Assembly (NCBI GenBank): GCA_964058845.1
Contig: CAXKVR010000635.1
Span: forward strand, 1 to 22,090
Reading direction: 5' to 3'
DNA length: 22,090 nucleotides
Origin: Carex sylvatica
Taxonomy: Eukaryota; Streptophyta; Magnoliopsida; Poales; Cyperaceae
The notes under the pieces were generated by a model, which was not told the origin of the DNA, did no database searches, and was given only the letters and a program-made list of their open reading frames with translations. Numbering within the stretch: position 1 is the first letter of the stretch; each line of letters opens with the position of its first letter. Made by a program: the position numbers and the translations under genes. Below, piece after piece: positions 18,923-22,090 of the stretch.

Positions 18923-20100
18923 GAACAATTTAATTCTCCACAATTGAGAACATTTTCTTCAGTATTATATTCTTTTTGGCTAGATATTGTTTTCGGTTAT
19001 TTACAATATATTTAATTGATCGTCAGTATAATTATATGTCATTGGATATTTATATTAATCAAAAAATTGTATCATTATTATTATTATTATTTTAGCTCAA
19101 TGATTAAGTCATTGACTCCGTCTTTGAAAAAAGACTAATATAATTCTGGAGCTATATATTTATTAATTGAGTACAGTATGACAAAAGCGGATAGCTAGGT
19201 TTGGTACATTTCCAAATAAAGAAAACCAATCTTGAATTAGAGATGGGGTTTATTGAACAATCATGCAGCTTAGCAAGCAGCAGCCAAGTTGGTAGGAGCC
19301 CAATTTGCTATTGACCCGCTCTCGCTCTGCTGTCAATTTGACCTCTATTTACTAAGAGTAGTATGCTGGCATGCTGCTTTAATTATTGGTATATAAAAAG
19401 CTCTTATATTGGGTTCTGAACTTAACCATTTTTTGGCGTTTCATGGGACATTCATGCCTTCAATCATGGCTTTAACTTGAGACAATGACACCTGAATTAT
19501 CTAATTTAGTTTGGAGTATTTTAGTACTTGAATGAGAGAGATGGATAGAAAAGAGTAGACATGAGATCAAACTTTTTAAGTTACGAAAATTAAATATGAA
19601 TGAGGTCAGTCAAATAAAATTTTCATATTGCGAATGAGAGTCAATGTTACTGTACATATAGTATTTTATCATATACTACATAGAAAATTGTGTATAAAAA
19701 AAAAACAGAGGTCAATTGGTCCTCATTTTTTGAATGTAGTAGCTCTATCTCTGGAAAAGAAATGGTAAATTCATCTAATTCCCTGAGTTAAAATTGTAGA
19801 AAATGAACGAAGGTGGATGAGAACAATTTTGTTTATTTATTTCTTTTAAAATGTATTTCCTTTCTATTTAGATGATAAAAAAAAAAACTTAACAATTTTC
19901 TCCCAAGTTTAAAAGAGAAGAAAAAAAAAAGAAATGAGGAGGCAACACATGTCAAATTAGTAGAAAATAATTTTTCAATAAAAAAGTAGATAATCTATCT
20001 TTATTTATCTTCTGAAATTAGAATTCTAAAGCAAGATTGAACGGAGTTAATTTAATCCTGAAGGGCGGACCCGTTAAGATAGGCGATTGAGCAGGCGAAA
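18923..20100. other. Spacer with possible orphan promoter
   Basis: The stretch is AT-rich and non-coding. A (TTA)n run lies near 19074-19093. At about 19250-19420 the composition becomes more complex, with a GCAGCAGCC segment and then GGTATATAAAAAGC near 19388, a good TATA-box match; no reading frame follows it. Homopurine and poly(A) tracts occur at 19687 and 19878-19940. Composition rises sharply in GC from about 20060 where the next gene begins. Confidence 0.4.
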
Positions 20101-22090
20101 ATGGGAAGGCTACAGGCGATCCCAACTGAGGAGGGCTGGTTTAAAGTTCAATACAAACAAAGGCAAAAGAAGAAATATCTATGGCGCGCCGGCCAAGGCA
20201 GGAGGTATCCTTACCACCCCAACATCACAGGCCAACCACGTAAAGCAACACGAATTGGCACACTACATCAACATTTTCATTCAGGTAAGCTTCATTCTTC
20301 CTCTTTGAGAAGTACTAACACGCAAGGGAGAGGAGGCTCTCATCAGCGTAATCATTCCACCTATGGGAACCCTCAAGGGGAAGCATTAAATGGCACCGGA
20401 AAAGCAGCCCTTGGGGCTGTAGAGAGGCTCTTCGTGTACGGACCTGTCAGTCGAAGCATTAATGGCTACCCAGGCTTCAATGCTAATCCACAACCACAAT
20501 CCCCTACAAAAGCCGCGCACTTCCAACACAAATCCACACTTCCTTTTCTTGCCATTAATACACCATTTATTGCAATGTCAAGGAAAAGGTCCCCAACCAC
20601 CCAACAGCCTCCAAATTTAATAAACAATCCACCTCCTACTATAAATCACGCCAACATTCACAGACAGCCCTTCCACCCCACCCACAACTCCCAGTTACAC
20701 ACGCTTCACAACACAATCCCCCCACCATTTACCCACCCTCTCCCTCAACCTACACAGAGATACCATGCACCACCATGGCAACACTTTATGGACCAGAACC
20801 CTTGGCAGTTCACCGACTTTCAGCAGTCGGCAATCGACTCATCCACCTCATTAGAACCCCTACCCCTGCCGCCTGATCCAACACACGCCAAATGGCGAGG
20901 CAGATGTTATAACTGCCTCCAACGGGGACATGAACAAAATGACTGCACGGCAACTGAACGTGTGTGCGCGAAATGCTGGGGCTCTGGGCATGAAGCCAAA
21001 TTCTGCACCCAAACCCCTCAGGCAAAGAAAGCACGTTTTGATCCTCTCCAACCCCGTGGCAACATGGGAGAAAGTCTTCTACCGCCACACAGACCTAAAG
21101 TGGCTATAGTCTACATACCGGAGACAACGCAAATGATCATGGACGGTCAACACCTCCACCGAGCTATAGTCATAGATTCCCGTCTCAAAACAAACCATAC
21201 AACGGAGATCGTTCAGTCGGTTCTCATGTCGATTTGCAAATCTGACTACCCATTCCCACTTACACACATGTCCGGAACCCAGTACCTCCTTCTCCTACCA
21301 CTAGGTGCGGACCGCCATCGTTTCCTTCTTAGTTATGAAAAACCCCTCCAAGAACTGGGATACGTCTCCTATCCGTGGAGCCCTGCTGTTAACGGTTATC
21401 CCATGCGTCTTAAATTTAAAGTCTGGATTGAACTACAAAAAATGTCCCCTCAAGCCTGGACAATTGACCATCTGATTGCAGCCGCAAGCTCGTTTGGTAT
21501 TGTTCTTGAGCATGTTGCAATGCACAAGGTCAATTCGTTAGAAAAACTGAAGGTTGTAGTGGCAGTTCCAGACTTAAGTTTCATTCCTGAGAAGCTTATT
21601 GTTTGGATCAGAGGCATAGGAAGAGATGTCAAGGTTGTGGTAAATAGTTGGATTGAGGAGCCGCTGCCTCTTGCACCACCTATTGACACCACCCCGAAGG
21701 AAGAGTTCTTTAATCAAGTGAAACTTGCTAATCTTAAGGCCGTTACCATTGGCACTGGTGAAGGTAAGGATAAAGGCGTTATTGCCATTGACTATGAAAC
21801 AATTTTTTCAGTTTGGGCAACCCTTGAACCGGGACCTGATAAAGCAAAGCTGGAAGCGACTCTCAAGGCGTCGCCCTATTTCTCCCTGTCTCATCAGTCG
21901 ACGGGGAGGGATCCAGATCGGGTAGAGCAACAGAAGCCAAACCCGTTAAGCAAAGACAAGGGAATTAAGCAATCTGACCCAAAGGACGTGTCCAGTCCTA
22001 TGCCAACAAGAGAGCATTGGTTCCTAAAGGGTGGTGGGTCAGGTAAATCTCAGGATGCAACGGCCACGCGTACGGCAGATTTGCATATTG
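20101..22090 (+). CDS. CCHC zinc-knuckle / DUF4283-like protein, probable LINE ORF1-type; runs off the window
   Basis: An uninterrupted frame begins at ATG 20101 (context AAAATGG, in-frame TAG at 20080 upstream) and stays open for 663 codons to the window edge. Residues 1-50 are basic and aromatic (GWFKVQYKQRQKKK). Residues about 60-265 are rich in P, N, H, Q and probably disordered. Two CX2CX4HX4C knuckles lie at 269-282 and 289-302. A DUF4283-like domain follows from about 331 (RPKVAIVYIPETTQM) through the YPMRLKFKVWIELQ segment near 430-445 to about 500. In plants, knuckles plus DUF4283 are typical of LINE ORF1 proteins and of related dispersed genes; such ORF1 proteins bind element RNA. 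The usual LINE order is DUF4283 before the knuckle, so the reversed order here argues for caution. A reverse-transcriptase ORF would be expected downstream, outside the window. Confidence 0.7.
   Translation, partial: MGRLQAIPTEEGWFKVQYKQRQKKKYLWRAGQGRRYPYHPNITGQPRKATRIGTLHQHFHSGKLHSSSLRSTNTQGRGGSHQRNHSTYGNPQGEALNGTGKAALGAVERLFVYGPVSRSINGYPGFNANPQPQSPTKAAHFQHKSTLPFLAINTPFIAMSRKRSPTTQQPPNLINNPPPTINHANIHRQPFHPTHNSQLHTLHNTIPPPFTHPLPQPTQRYHAPPWQHFMDQNPWQFTDFQQSAIDSSTSLEPLPLPPDPTHAKWRGRCYNCLQRGHEQNDCTATERVCAKCWGSGHEAKFCTQTPQAKKARFDPLQPRGNMGESLLPPHRPKVAIVYIPETTQMIMDGQHLHRAIVIDSRLKTNHTTEIVQSVLMSICKSDYPFPLTHMSGTQYLLLLPLGADRHRFLLSYEKPLQELGYVSYPWSPAVNGYPMRLKFKVWIELQKMSPQAWTIDHLIAAASSFGIVLEHVAMHKVNSLEKLKVVVAVPDLSFIPEKLIVWIRGIGRDVKVVVNSWIEEPLPLAPPIDTTPKEEFFNQVKLANLKAVTIGTGEGKDKGVIAIDYETIFSVWATLEPGPDKAKLEATLKASPYFSLSHQSTGRDPDRVEQQKPNPLSKDKGIKQSDPKDVSSPMPTREHWFLKGGGSGKSQDATATRTADLHI

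Noticed and set aside
20087..20308. 73-codon frame (+) overlapping the start of the zinc-knuckle gene
   Set aside because: It is a shadow in another frame of the 663-codon frame that begins at 20101, and it ends early.
20810..21692. Several minus-strand frames opposite the zinc-knuckle gene
   Set aside because: They are antisense shadows; the plus-strand frame carries the CCHC motifs and is longer.

Overview
This window looks like a transposon-dense stretch of a flowering-plant nuclear chromosome. It is AT-rich (about two thirds A+T by eye). Its genes have short GT-AG introns and their products belong to plant transposon families. No rRNA, tRNA or clear single-copy host gene is visible. The species cannot be named; the AT bias fits a eudicot better than a grass.

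Layout. (1) 1-5892: right-hand part of a CACTA (En/Spm, CMC) DNA transposon. A last exon of an upstream gene (108-212) is followed by a three-exon TNP2-type transposase (1114-4743, 1151 aa when spliced, no internal stop). A subterminal field of TTTCC/GGAAA repeats leads to a canonical ...CTAGTAGTG end at 5892. The left terminus is not in the window. (2) 5893-about 7610: repeat-rich, LTR-like non-coding sequence with three copies of a 43-bp motif at exact 94-bp spacing, a TATA-like site and a series of inverted-repeat modules sharing an 18-nt loop. (3) 7610-8876: AT-rich spacer with nothing recognisable. (4) 8877-18216: an apparently complete 9.34-kb Mutator-like element (MULE) with 266-bp terminal inverted repeats flanked on both sides by nine A residues. 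It carries two convergent genes: a MuDR-type transposase on + (10286-13284) and a ten-exon plant mobile domain (PMD, MAIN/MAIL1/PP7-long-form-like) gene on - (16730-13686). (5) 18217-20100: spacer with a foldback (MITE-like) palindrome, a perfect 19-bp inverted repeat and a possible orphan promoter. (6) 20101-22090: a zinc-knuckle plus DUF4283-like reading frame open to the window edge, probably the first ORF of a non-LTR element or a related dispersed gene.

The MULE is the main discovery. Each of its two genes appears to start just inside its own TIR, to have a short 5' UTR exon, and to have a long AT-rich 5' UTR intron filled with tandem repeats. The coding parts then converge on a 400-bp middle. 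The transposase frame has four in-frame stops and the PMD gene has one. All five can be explained by single G:C to A:T transitions, and I see no frameshift in either gene. This pattern is expected of a recently mobile copy decaying under cytosine methylation. Because PMD proteins of the host (MAIN, MAIL1) act in transposon silencing and gene expression, a mobile element that carries its own PMD gene is a candidate for element-host silencing interplay. The sequence alone does not show what this copy does.
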